This document shows, piece after piece, positions 1 through 10,144 of a DNA stretch of 64,000 nucleotides. Origin of the DNA: Adiantum capillus-veneris (taxonomy: Eukaryota; Streptophyta; Polypodiopsida; Polypodiales; Pteridaceae); NCBI GenBank assembly GCA_014529385.2, contig CM043959.1, forward strand, positions 7,741,026-7,805,025, read 5' to 3'. The number at the start of each line of letters is the position of its first letter. The stretch's first letter is position 1. Both the position numbers and the translations under genes were made by a program. The notes beneath the pieces were generated by a model. The model did no database searches, was not told where the DNA came from, and was given only the letters and a program-made list of their open reading frames with translations.

Positions 1-2
1 AT

Positions 3-1396
3 CTTCTTGTTCACATAGTTGATGAGGTGGAAATAGCGGGCACAGTTCATTCCAGATGGATGTTCTTCTTAGAGCGTTTCATGAAAACGCTTAAGGGATA
101 TGTGCGTCAAAAGGCACGTCCGGAGGGTAGCATGTAAGAAGGTTGGTTGGTATTAGAGTCCCTAGTGTACATTGGAGAGTGGCTAGACGGATTTGATAAA
201 TCCCGGGACACGCTATGGCGAACCATATATGATGAGCGCATATCTGGGATTGTCATGTGCAATCTCGGTGTTGAGAAGAAGATGACGGAAGATCTAGAGG
301 CTAAAATCAACCGATTTTGCATGCTTCACAATCCAGTGATGCAAAAGTGGATTTCACAATATGAGGATGCAAAGCAAGAGCGACAAAGGGCACGAATCGA
401 GTGGAGACGGGGAAGACGACCACCGATGCACTATCCAGCGGTTCTGGAGAGCCTACCAACCTTCATGAGCAGATGGTTGCACAACCAATTGAAAAGCGCA
501 CAACAATGCGGTGACGAAGTGACTGAAGAAGAGTGGGAGTACTCTCGGGGTTGCGCGACCAAGGTAAGTTTGCAATGTACGACTAGCAAGTGACTTTATT
601 TATAAACGTTTGAACGGCCACTCATAATCTTTGTTCGTTGTAGTATAAGTCATACACAGCAGCATGGTGTAAAGGTCGACATTTTAGGGTGGAACGAATC
701 GACAAAAAGCGTTTTACTCAAGATTGTGGAATCATGGCAAAATTTGAAAATTCTAGTCGACGACGTTCCTCTGATGCAGATCCTGTGGTGGCGGAACTCA
801 CTTACTTCGGCACGCTGCAAGAGATTTTGAGGATCGATTACAGAGGATTTTTTGTCGACTTGTTCGACGTGCAATGGTTCAAGATAATCATGGAGGGTCG
901 CAACGCTACTGTGAGTAGAGGAGAGTCTGGTTTTCTTGAGGTGGATTCTACTAAGAAATGGACTGACCTAAGAGACACTTTCGTACTACCCGAGCATTGT
1001 GAACAAGTAAGTATGTAAATAGTTAACATCCCCCTTTTACAAGTTATGTGCTTGAAAGCTCTCATGTAAGTTATGTGGCTCTGGCAGGTAATATTTCATC
1101 CTACAAAGTCTACATCAAACTGGTGGTACGTCATAGAGGTAGCCCCTCGTAGTGCAAGGACGTATGAAGGCTACCATGTGCCAATCACAACGACATCAGT
1201 GGAGGAGATCAGAGAAGATGCTCAATCAGAAGCCGCTGCGGTGGTGCCAGACGAGCATCAAGATGCTACTACTCTATATGGGGTGCATGCAGAGGAGCTA
1301 CAAAATGAAACAGAGGATATGTGTTTAAACGGAGAGCTCTATATAGATATAGGAAGTTATGCTGAGTTATGCGAGGATGAGAGAGAGATCTCTTAA
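3..1396 (+). pseudogene. Tnp2-like CACTA transposase, C-terminal half
   Basis: Tnp2 is the catalytic transposase of CACTA elements. Three exons read through cleanly: 3-563, 644-1006 and 1088-1396, with GT-AG introns at 564-643 and 1007-1087, all in phase 0. The first exon begins with the conserved block VDEVEIAGTVHSRWM followed by ERFMKTLKGYVR and ARPEG, which is the DUF4218 region. Exons 2 and 3 hold the DUF4216-like end (YFGTLQEILRIDY, and NWWYVIEV after the last intron). The catalytic DDE region would be upstream of the window. An in-frame TAA at 135-137 interrupts DUF4218 at a place where CAA would fit, so this copy is probably dead. The gap 1397-1668 to the next gene holds no ORF. Confidence 0.85.
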
Positions 1397-1668
1397 AGCC
1401 ACAAATATTGTATTTGAACAATTTTGCTCCGTGTTGTAAAAGCTCTGGCTCTCTAAGTACCTTCCATGGTGTATAACGCTCTTTTCTACTCGCGCTCACA
1501 TCTTTTGATTGAAAATTCTGAGTTTTCGACTTGCCTCTTCTATCACTCAATTCATTGCGTCATTGTATTTATATGCGTCATTACGTCATTGTATTTAATG
1601 GTCTTTGCGTCATTGTCTACTCTATTCATTCAATTTTAAGTTTAAATATTCGTGTGTTTAATGCAGGT

Positions 1669-2976
1669 ATGGATGATGAGGAGTTTCTTTCTTCTTTGTC
1701 ACCGCAGCAGAGACAGTGGTACGTGGAGCGTCATCGCTCTGGCGCATCATCGCGCGTTCCTACTGCATCCGCATCTCCCTCTCTTTGGGAGCATTTGGCG
1801 CGCTCCGAAGCTTCGGCGTCGACGAGACGAGCTTCACACTCGTCTAGACACCGGCGCTCTAGTGGTGGCGGTGGCGGTTGTTTTGGGGATTCCGCCACCG
1901 ATGCCTCCACACCGCCTCGTGTTCCACGAGGCTCTTTACCCTCCCTTCTTTGCCCGCCCCCACACCAGCCACAACATCGCCATCTACGCCAGGTTTTGCA
2001 AGGCTGACTGTTCCTAGAAGCTACACACCTCTACCTACTCCGCCAGGAGCCACCCCACTCGACACTCCTCGCTTCGGGGCCCAGACGCCGGTGGAGACAC
2101 CTGACGTCCGTACCCCCATCGACACGCCGCTAGAGACCCCTGCCGGAACACCCAGGTTCACGCGTCACTGGCCAGAGGGCTTGCCTTGCTCCGTCGACAT
2201 CAGCGGCGGCATCATCATGGATGATGACGGCAAGAAGGTGATCTCGCGCATGCGTGGTCTTTGCTCTCAGCTGTTTAGACACTACATACTAAACAAATGG
2301 AGTGAAGTACCAAGTGATTTAAAAAACAGAGTCATCAACATACTTCATGATGAGTTTCCCGTTCCAACACGGGATCAGCGCTTCAATGAAGACCTGATGA
2401 AGATTCGAATGCGCGAATACTGCAAACACAAGCGTTCCGAAGTGCAAAAAGCAATCAAGAATGGGTGGAACAGGCTAGATTGGCTGGCCAAAGAAGATTG
2501 GAAGAATGCGAAGAAAGCAGCGCGCGAGAATCCCGACAAGTGGAAGCAACAAAAGGATGCAGCCAGAGCGCGAGTAGAGGCAGGGAGCTCGCACCACTTG
2601 GGGAGCGGTGGATGGGCATCATTTGAGGCCGATTTTGTAAGTGTTTTCACATTGCTCTTTATGTTCGATAGTTTAGGGTTTATGAGTTTTTCAATTCTAA
2701 CATAATGAAATCTTTGTATGTTTTGACAGTGGACGATGACAGGACGTGATCCGACACCGTACGAGCGCGAGTACGCAGGCAGGAAGGGCTTAAACGCTCT
2801 GATGGACATTCTCAGTTCTCGCGGCGGCATGGTTAGTATTAGGGTTTACTCTTTTTTCTTTTTGGATTGTTTTATAAATGTCGTTATATGTTTATACTTA
2901 CTGAAAGCTGTCTTATTGTCTTTTTTTGCAGAATCCGACAGATACGCCGCTTGGACGCGATGAGACGTCTGACTAG
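1669..2976 (+). pseudogene. TnpA-like gene of CACTA (Transposase_24 type)
   Basis: This is the second gene of the CACTA element; such proteins bind the subterminal repeats and assist transposition. The start ATG at 1669 gives MDDEEFLSSLSPQQRQWYVE. A Ser/Pro-rich N-terminus follows, with runs such as TPIDTPLETPAGTP, then a basic helical domain around 2280-2600 (QLFRHYILNKWSEVP, REYCKHKRSEVQKAI). That order resembles plant transposase Ptta/En/Spm, PF03004. Introns at 2637-2729 and 2832-2931 have GT-AG ends and keep phase; the last exon ends with TAG at 2974. The reading frame changes between the ATG part (frame 1) and the conserved part (frame 3) somewhere around 1900-1985, so either an indel or an unrecognised intron is present. 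The family call is inferred from domain order and context. Confidence 0.7.
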
Positions 2977-3070
2977 ACGACGTCAGTTTTTAGCCGTAGC
3001 TAGATAGCATTAGTTTAGGGTTTCTCATAGCTTATGTATCATGAGACGGATTTTATACGTCTTTTTGAAC

Positions 3071-3203
3071 CATGTATATTATTACATTTGTCACTGCAGT
3101 TCCTTTTGCCAATCAATTCTTTATGCCTATGATGTTGTACAATTGTCATTATTACATTTGCCAATCAATTCATTTTGCCTATGATGTGTACAATTGTCAA
3201 TTT
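3071..3203 (+). repeat. Two-copy imperfect tandem repeat
   Basis: Two adjacent copies share ATTACATTTG, then CCAATCAATTC, then TATGATG and GTACAATTGTCA. They lie downstream of the second CACTA gene. The rest of 2977-3343 is AT-rich non-coding sequence containing an A9-10 run near 3327. Confidence 0.6.
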
Positions 3204-3345
3204 TGCAAACAATGCGTCTTGTGGGTGACTATTTTGGGTCTATTATCTACCCTTGCACTTTTTTTTAAAAGTGAATCAAGTACAATATGGTTGATGGGTG
3301 GCAGGGCATTCAATGCCCTGCCACCAAAAAAAAAAAATCTCTTGG

Positions 3346-3535
3346 GCGTCGCTATAAGCGTCGCTATTTATGGCTCTGTAGCGTCGCTATGAGCGTCGCT
3401 ATAGTCTTATGTGTAAACGTCGCTATAACCGTCGCTATGAGCGTCGCTATGTACGTCGCTATATAGAGACGCTTTTAGCGACGCATATAGCGACGCTCTC
3501 GTAGCGACGCTCTTAGCGACGGTTTTAGCGACGCC
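3346..3535. repeat. CACTA subterminal repeats
   Basis: Eight copies of CGTCGCTAT on the plus strand are followed, after 3470, by five copies of the complement TAGCGACG. Arrays of a 9-12 bp motif in both orientations near the ends are the known binding sites for the TnpA-type protein in CACTA elements. The switch in orientation near 3470 means the region can fold back on itself. Confidence 0.85.
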
Positions 3536-3593
3536 GGGGGTTATAAAAACCCAGTGTATTTCCATCGCTAACAGCGTCACAAGAGCACACAAC

Positions 3594-3607
3594 CTCTTGT
3601 AGTGTTG
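3594..3607 (-). repeat. CACTA terminal inverted repeat end and TSD
   Basis: Bases 3594-3604 read CTCTTGTAGTG, whose complement CACTACAAGAG is the superfamily's signature end. The adjacent 3605-3607 (TTG; CAA on minus) is the presumed 3-bp target duplication and is also a Gln codon of the interrupted gypsy pol. Confidence 0.85.
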
Positions 3608-5935
3608 GCGACTTGCAAAGCTAATAGGGTAGTCCAATTTATGTTCTCCTGGTTGAGTTAGAACACACCCAATAACAAAGTTTGATGCATCAATATGCAC
3701 ATGAAAAGGTACATTCCAATCAGGTGTTCGCAGGATTGGAGCACTTGTTAGGGCCTTCTTTAATAACTCATAAGATTGATGACATTCTTCCGTCCAGTGA
3801 AACTCGATAAGAAGCTTGTACAATGGACGCGCTATCTCGGCAAAGTTTAAAATAAACCTTCTATAATAACCAACATGGCCCATAAATCTTTGAACTCCTT
3901 TATAGTTCGTAGGTGGTGGAAAATCGGCAATGGCTTTAATCTTACTCTCATCTGTGGATATCCCGTTCTTGGACACTATATGCCCTAGAATGACTCCATG
4001 CTTAACCCAAAATTGGCATTTGAAAGGGTTCAATGAGATGCGATAAAATCTGCACCTTTCAAATATTTTTCGTAGATATAACAAATGCGTCTCCCAAGAA
4101 GAATAAACACAAAGGTCGTCTAGGAAAGCTTCACAAAACTCCCTTAGAAATTCTTTAAACGCAGTGTTTATTAATTGTTGGAATGTAGCAGGGGCATTTG
4201 TTAAGCCAAAAGCCATAACATGAAATGCAAACACTCCAAACTCTATGATAAAAGCAGTTTTAGCTTGGTCCTCTAATGCAATTGTGATTTGATTGTAATC
4301 AGAGTACCCATCTAAAAAGCTATAAGCTTCCTTGCCCGCAACTCTTTCAAGCACATGTTCTGAATATGGCAAGGGATAATGATCTCTCCTAGTGGCTGCA
4401 TTAACTTTCTTGAGGTCCACGCACACTCTTAGTTTCCCATTCTTTTTTGGCACAATGACTATTGGAGAAACCCATTCTGAGTGCTCAATAGGGTATATGA
4501 ATCCACATTGGATAAGTTTTTCAATATCCTCTTGTAAAATTTTGGCGTACTTAGGATTCATTGGATAGGGTCGTTGCTGGACGGGTTTAGCAATGTTGAT
4601 CATGGGAATTGTATGTTGCACCATAGAAGGTGGAATGCCCTTCATGTCATGATATGTCCAAGCAAAGATATCCTTGTATTCCTTGAGGAGCTCCTTAAGT
4701 ACAGCCTCTTTAGTTTTGGTAAGGTCTTGAGCAATAAAGACTGGTTTAGACTCCTCACCTGGTTCTGCTAATTCTATCTCTTTAACTACCGCTAGACCAT
4801 CATAGACTCCACTGCTTCCATTGGTAGGTATTCGTTGGGCTTTGGCATACACAACCTTTCGCTCCCCCGTGGTATAAGATTTAAAATGTTCAGGAGCCGT
4901 ATGTAAGTCAGCAGGCTCTTGTCCTGACAGAGACCTTTCTTTTAGTTCTGCCTCCTTTCGTTGTTGTGCTAACTCTCGGTTTTGACGTCTTCTTATAGTT
5001 CGACTCAATTTCGGCTCTGTAACCTCCAATTGAGCGAGGTCAATGGGTTGCGGGCTGCACCACATGAAACTCTGGAGATGTTCACCCCAATTGTCTACTA
5101 GCTTTCGATGAGCATCACATGCCCCTAGATAGCTAAGCCATTCTGCAGTAGATCTTTCCTTGTTTATCGTAGCTCTCACATTTGCTCGATATCGTCGTCT
5201 CTTATATGACCTTTGTTTCTTGTTAAGGTTTTGATTTTGGTAAATGTTTGAACTTGACTCGCCTGATAGGTCTTCGCTTGTATCTTCTTCACTCTCATAT
5301 AAATTACCATAGATGGTCGTACTAGGCCTTGAGTGTTTAGTTTCTATACTTGGTTCACTCGATGTTTCCTCAGGTTCTGAATCCATTTCTCCCTGAGATT
5401 CCGTTTCTGATGTGTATTGGCCTGAAGCCTTTGAGGAATCATCAATTTCACTCTCAGGTAGGTGTGCCTCTTTCTTATCATCGGATGTTGCATGCGCTAC
5501 ACCTAACATGTTTACTGGTGCAATGTGTGGTATCTCTTCCCCATCTGGTGTTACCCAGGTTGTTCCTCTAGCTCCCCATGTATCTATAGTTTCCGCTAGG
5601 TGTACCCAATCGACATTGTCTGACTCGGCCATTCCGGGTAGGATATCCATATAAGGAGAGTTCTCCCCAATATCCGTGTCTTCGTTACACGTGTAACAAT
5701 ACTGTAATGGAGCTGAGTGAATTGTTGTGTCTGATCGATTATCAATGATGAATTTATTTCCTAGAGGATGCGTTCGACCACTTAAAAGATCAACTCGAAT
5801 GACAGAGTCTTGGAACTGTAAGTAGACGTGGTTTTTGGACCAGTCATGCACCATTTTTGCTTCCCTCATGAATGGACGCCCTAAGATCATCTCAAATGAC
5901 ATAGGATGCTTGGAAAAATCCATAACAATGAAAGT
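3605..5935 (-). pseudogene. Gypsy A pol: RT and start of RNase H
   Basis: The segment starts in the tail of the protease (the conserved ILGRPF). About 330 acidic, Ser- and Lys/Arg-rich residues follow before RT, an unusually long spacer. RT motifs counted from the ATG at 5923: VPKKNGKLRVCVDLKKVN near residue 491, YSFLDGYSDYNQI near 534 with the first catalytic Asp, FGLTNAPATFQ near 572, and FLDD at 600-603 as the catalytic box. RNase H begins with HIDAS (Asp 745) and stops at FASRQ, where CACTA enters at codon 773. Beyond that point the frame runs into CACTA DNA and is not gypsy protein. The domain set is typical of gypsy and the RT looks intact, but the gene is split and has a stop upstream. 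Confidence 0.88.
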
Positions 5936-8900
5936 CTACCTTACCTTGTGTCCCAAGACCTTGATCCTGAGATCCTTTAGCATTCCAATAGGTGTAACAA
6001 TAGATCCAGTAGCCATTTTTACCACTACGCTTGTGGCTTCAAGGTGAGGTCTCCCCATAGACTCCCAACAACTCTTTGTCACCATGCTGACTCCCGCACC
6101 ACCGTCAAGGACCCCCTTTACAGTTAATCCTTTAGTAGTGATTGGTAGAGTAGCATTAGATTCATCACCTTCAAAGTATTTCCCCAACTTGTTAAGAGGT
6201 ATTTCTATAACAAGGTTCTCATCTAGGTTGGGTTGTGGATCTATGTGTTCCTCCTCTATTGGCATCTCCGCAGCTCCATCCATCTGTGCAAATTGTGGTA
6301 GCCCAAACTTTAGTTCTCCATTGAGGAAGGCTCGAAGAGCTGAGACTAGCTCAGGGTCTTTATATAGTTTGGACATGATGGTGGTTCTAACTGTTGAAGA
6401 CATGAAATCCATCAATTTCGCAATGTTTAACGGCGCCTTTTGGACTTCATTCCCTTGACGTGGGGAAGATGGGATCTCCATTTCTTTGATAGGATCAGGT
6501 AGTGCCTCTGTAACCATTCTTTCCATCAAGAAGTGAGTACGCCCACTTTCCCATGACTTTAAGTCACTTTCTTCTTGGATGACACTAGGTATGTCCAAGG
6601 GTCTATGGACTTGGTGAGGTTGTTGTTGCGTAGGGAACATGGTGTCTGTAATTTGGATCTTCCTAGGTGCTGGTTCTAGATCCCTTTGGGTATCTTCTAC
6701 TAAACTCGTTAATTGCTTGACTCTCTCAATCTCCTCTGTAGGGTTTGGGTAAGTTCCTATCTTCTTTTTGGATCCTGGCCATTGTGGCTCATGAAGATCT
6801 TCCTTGTTGGTTTCTATGTTAATGGACGTTTTGGTCTCAATGGTTTCACCTGAATCAGAATCTTCTTCAGCGTCTTTCATATATACGGGGTCATCACCAG
6901 TCCCTATGTTGGTCTTTGAGCTGGGGTCTGACTTCGCTGCTTTTTGCGATCTCTTTCTTCGTGTTTTCTTCTTTTTTTGAGATTGGGCAATTGATGCCGT
7001 GTCTCTTTCCTCAAGAATATAATTTTGTTTTTGGAGCATCGATCGTGTGAGTGCGTTTACTAGTACTATGTTTATAGTTGGTGGTGTCCCATCAACAATC
7101 TCTATTAAGTTCAATGGTGTGATTTTCGGTGCGTTTGGATTGTTAGGACACTGTGCGATCAAATGATCTATGCCACAACGATTACAAGTGAGTATTGGCA
7201 TTGCCAATGCACTCCCTTGACTTGTTTGCATTAGTGCAGCATTCTTTTGCATTCTAATGGGGCACTCAGCTACTCGATGTGGTCCACCACATTCGTAGCA
7301 CTGAAGAGGTGGTCTCTTAGTAGTGTAGTTGATATTTTGGCCTCTTGCCGCAAGAGCAGCTACTTGATATACAGGTTTTACTTGTCCCCAATGGTCTTCC
7401 ATATAGTACATGTGACACTCCTCAAGCATGTCGACTCCATAGGTGATACTAGAGTCTATGTCCTCTTCGCAATCTACATAAGTACTAGATGACTCGCAAC
7501 CTATTTGGTTCATAGGTGTAACTCTTGGATGAGGGGATTGCGGTCCTAGCACTGGAGGTGGCAACGGTGTGGTTTGGACCACATTTTGGGTTCTAGGGAC
7601 CATGTGCTGTAATGGCAATTGTTGCTCCATGGGTGGGGTAGGCATCAATGCAGGAACTCGAGGTGAGTCTGCCCAAGCTATAGGCGGTCTATTTTCCATG
7701 ATGCGTTTAAGCATTAGGCAATCCTTCGCTTGATGGCCATACCTAACACACGCGTTACAAGTCCCGTTAAACTTTACTATGAAAGTAGGGCATTCACTCG
7801 TAGTATGTGGGCCCAAGCAAATTGAGCACCATTGTTGCTCCCTTCTTGGATACATATGAGTGTTTTGTGGAGCACGATTACCCCTAAGGCTTTCTTGGAT
7901 GGCCTTGGTGAGATCTGCCAAAGTCATCTCATATATCGTTTGCTCTTTCACGATTGGCTTTATCTTCATTGGCTCATGCCCTAACGCTTGCGAGCTACTA
8001 GACTTTGGCTCGGCAGACACTCTTTCTCCTGCAATCATTAAATTATCCTCCAATTGGATTGCATTCATTATGACTGCTTCCCAAGTAGTGATACCTCTAA
8101 TGACTAGGCCATTATAGATACTTTCATGTTGTAGTCCCCTAATGAATCTATCGAGCAATTGGTTGTTGTTGAATCGCTCGTTTGGATTGCATCGAGAATT
8201 CAAATTCTTTAGGCGACTAATGAAGTCTCTCACGGATTCACCTTCTTCTCGTTGGGCTTTCTGGAGCTGAGAGGCTACACCCCAAAGTACTCCCTCTCGT
8301 ATGTATTCTTTTAAGAACAGTCTCCTAAGAGTAGAGTAGATCGTTTTCTCTTCTACTCTTAAGGTTCTATACCAATCTCCAGCCTTTCCGCTTAGGGTCA
8401 AAATCAAAGCCTTACACTTATGTAGCTCATTGTGCTCTTCCAAGGAATCGCACACATGTTCAAAGACTTCCATATTCTTTTTAGCATCTCCGTCTCCACT
8501 GAATTTCTATGTGAGCTTAGCTACTTGAATTGCCTTGCTCCTAGGCTCTCTATCAGGTGCACTACGCATGTTTTCCGCAATAGAGCGATCGATAGTTTGA
8601 GCAAATGCTGCCAAATCTCCTATTTGAGCAGGTATAATGGGTGTATGTGCTCCTGGAACCACATGTGAGATGGGAGTTGGCCTTGGCCTTGGCATACGCG
8701 CGGCTCTTGGGTCCCATATTTCGTATGGTGGTGTACCAGACGGTGGTCCAAAGTTTACAGGCGTGGCCCTAGGCATAGGGGGTGCCTGATATGGCATGTT
8801 ATTATTAAATGGCATGGCTCCACTTGTATAAGATCTTGGATAATTCCATTGTGGATTGTAAGCTCTTGGAATAATTGGAGGTGTAGGAGCTACATGAGGT

Positions 8901-10144
8901 TGAGGTACGACAGGTGCACATGATTGATACATACATGTAGGTATAGTTGGGGGCACTGTGCTACTAGGCATCGACACAGTATTAACAAATGAACTCCATG
9001 GTGTACTTCTTGTCATGCTCACCACTGAGATATGCATGGTAGCCGTAGTGTCATTAAGAGAAAGATGAGCTAGATCTGAGAAGGTAAAGCTGCCACTTGT
9101 GGGCTCAGATTGTACTGAGGCTCCTGGCGAAACAACATATGGAGGATCAATGGGGCTCACTGAGGGAGTCTCCATTTGTGATAGGGTTGGTTGGTTGGCC
9201 TTTCCCGTATCCAAGAATCTCATTAGGCCTGTTGAAGGCATGTTGATCCCTGTGTTCTGTCTTTCTAACTCGACAATCCTATGGAGGACATCACAGACTT
9301 TCTGTTGTTGCTCATCTATGCTAGTAGCACCCGATGTGGATTGTTGAACATCTAACCAACCCACATGATAGGTGTGTCCTGTGTACCGATCCGTTAAAGC
9401 TTCTGCTTGTAGGTCATACTCCCAATTTTTGTTTAGGAATATCCCATCTAGGCCTGGCGTGCTGGAGGTTTTCCTCGAAGTGGAAGCATTATTGCTCCCC
9501 ATCGCTTGCCCCTCCGTGACTGCTACCTTGGGAGCACTCGGTTGCTCGGCTGGCATGATTGTTGTCATAGGAGCCTTTACTTTCAGGGCTCGACTTTGTT
9601 CTAGCCTTCATAGGTTCTCAATTTCCCTCTCCCTTGTTGCTTGCATATAGCGTTCGATCTCTTGTACTTCGGCAAGACTCCTACCATCGGGTAGTAGAAC
9701 CTCAGAGGGAGATAGTCCTAAAGGATCAGGAGGTGCAGTGGATGGAACATTCACATGCACACTCTCAAGAAGCATAGGGTCTATTTTAGGCATGAATGAC
9801 GAATTTACTTCCCCACTCCCTTCATTTATTTCATTAACCGCATGTTCGGAGCGAGTAGCTCTACTAAGGGTTTCTTTTAAGCGGCTAAACACGCTGGACC
9901 CAGGCCGTGGGCCCATGGCATGCATGTCTTGACTTGAACTATCAGGGTTTGGTGTAGGATACCCCTCCATGACTTCGTAGTCAGAGGAAGAATCACTAGA
10001 CGCGATATGAGGATCTTGGGTCGCGCTACCTTGAGTCCCGGTCGAAGGTCCAGAACCTAGGGTGGAGGAATAATGGGTGCCCGCATAAATGGAGGCACTA
10101 CCAATATGCTCGTGCTCTAACACTCGTCCAGAGCGTAGGTTCAT
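5936..10144 (-). pseudogene. Gypsy A gag and protease with three in-frame stops
   Basis: Gag forms the particle and the protease cuts the polyprotein. The first in-frame ATG, at 10144, gives MNLRSGRVLEHEH, a common gypsy gag start; the frame is open up to 10195. The retrotransposon gag core begins near 8473 (LSGKAGDWYRTLR, FISRLKNLNSRC). Four zinc knuckles follow, at residues 216-228, 239-252, 392-404 and 430-442 of that segment. Only the second has the normal CX2CX4HX4C spacing; the others are CX2CX3HX4C. The protease has VLDGGAGVSMV with its Asp near residue 790. Stops TGA 9608-9610, TAG 8507-8509 and TAG 5936-5938 all keep the frame, and each could come from CGA or CAG by one C-to-T change. 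The last lies inside the protease, so it is damage and not a gag-pol readthrough site. Confidence 0.85.

Larger units (their letters stand above)
1..3604 (+). mobile_element. CACTA (En/Spm) DNA transposon, 3' part
   Basis: This is the right-hand part of a class II element of the CACTA superfamily; its left end lies outside the window. It carries the 3' half of a tnp2-like transposase gene, a second spliced gene of the Transposase_24 type, a block of subterminal repeats and a terminus reading CACTACAAGAGG on the minus strand. It ends exactly inside the pol frame of gypsy A: the gypsy codon CAA (3605-3607, minus strand) directly abuts the terminus, matching the 3-bp target duplication typical of CACTA. 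The second duplication copy is outside the window and could not be checked. The gene order tnp2 then tnpA-like on one strand is usual for the group. Confidence 0.9.

Noticed and set aside
3407-3604. C-terminal end of the gypsy A pol frame
   Set aside because: After codon 773 the frame runs through CACTA subterminal repeats (Ser-Asp-Ala repeats), so it is not gypsy protein.
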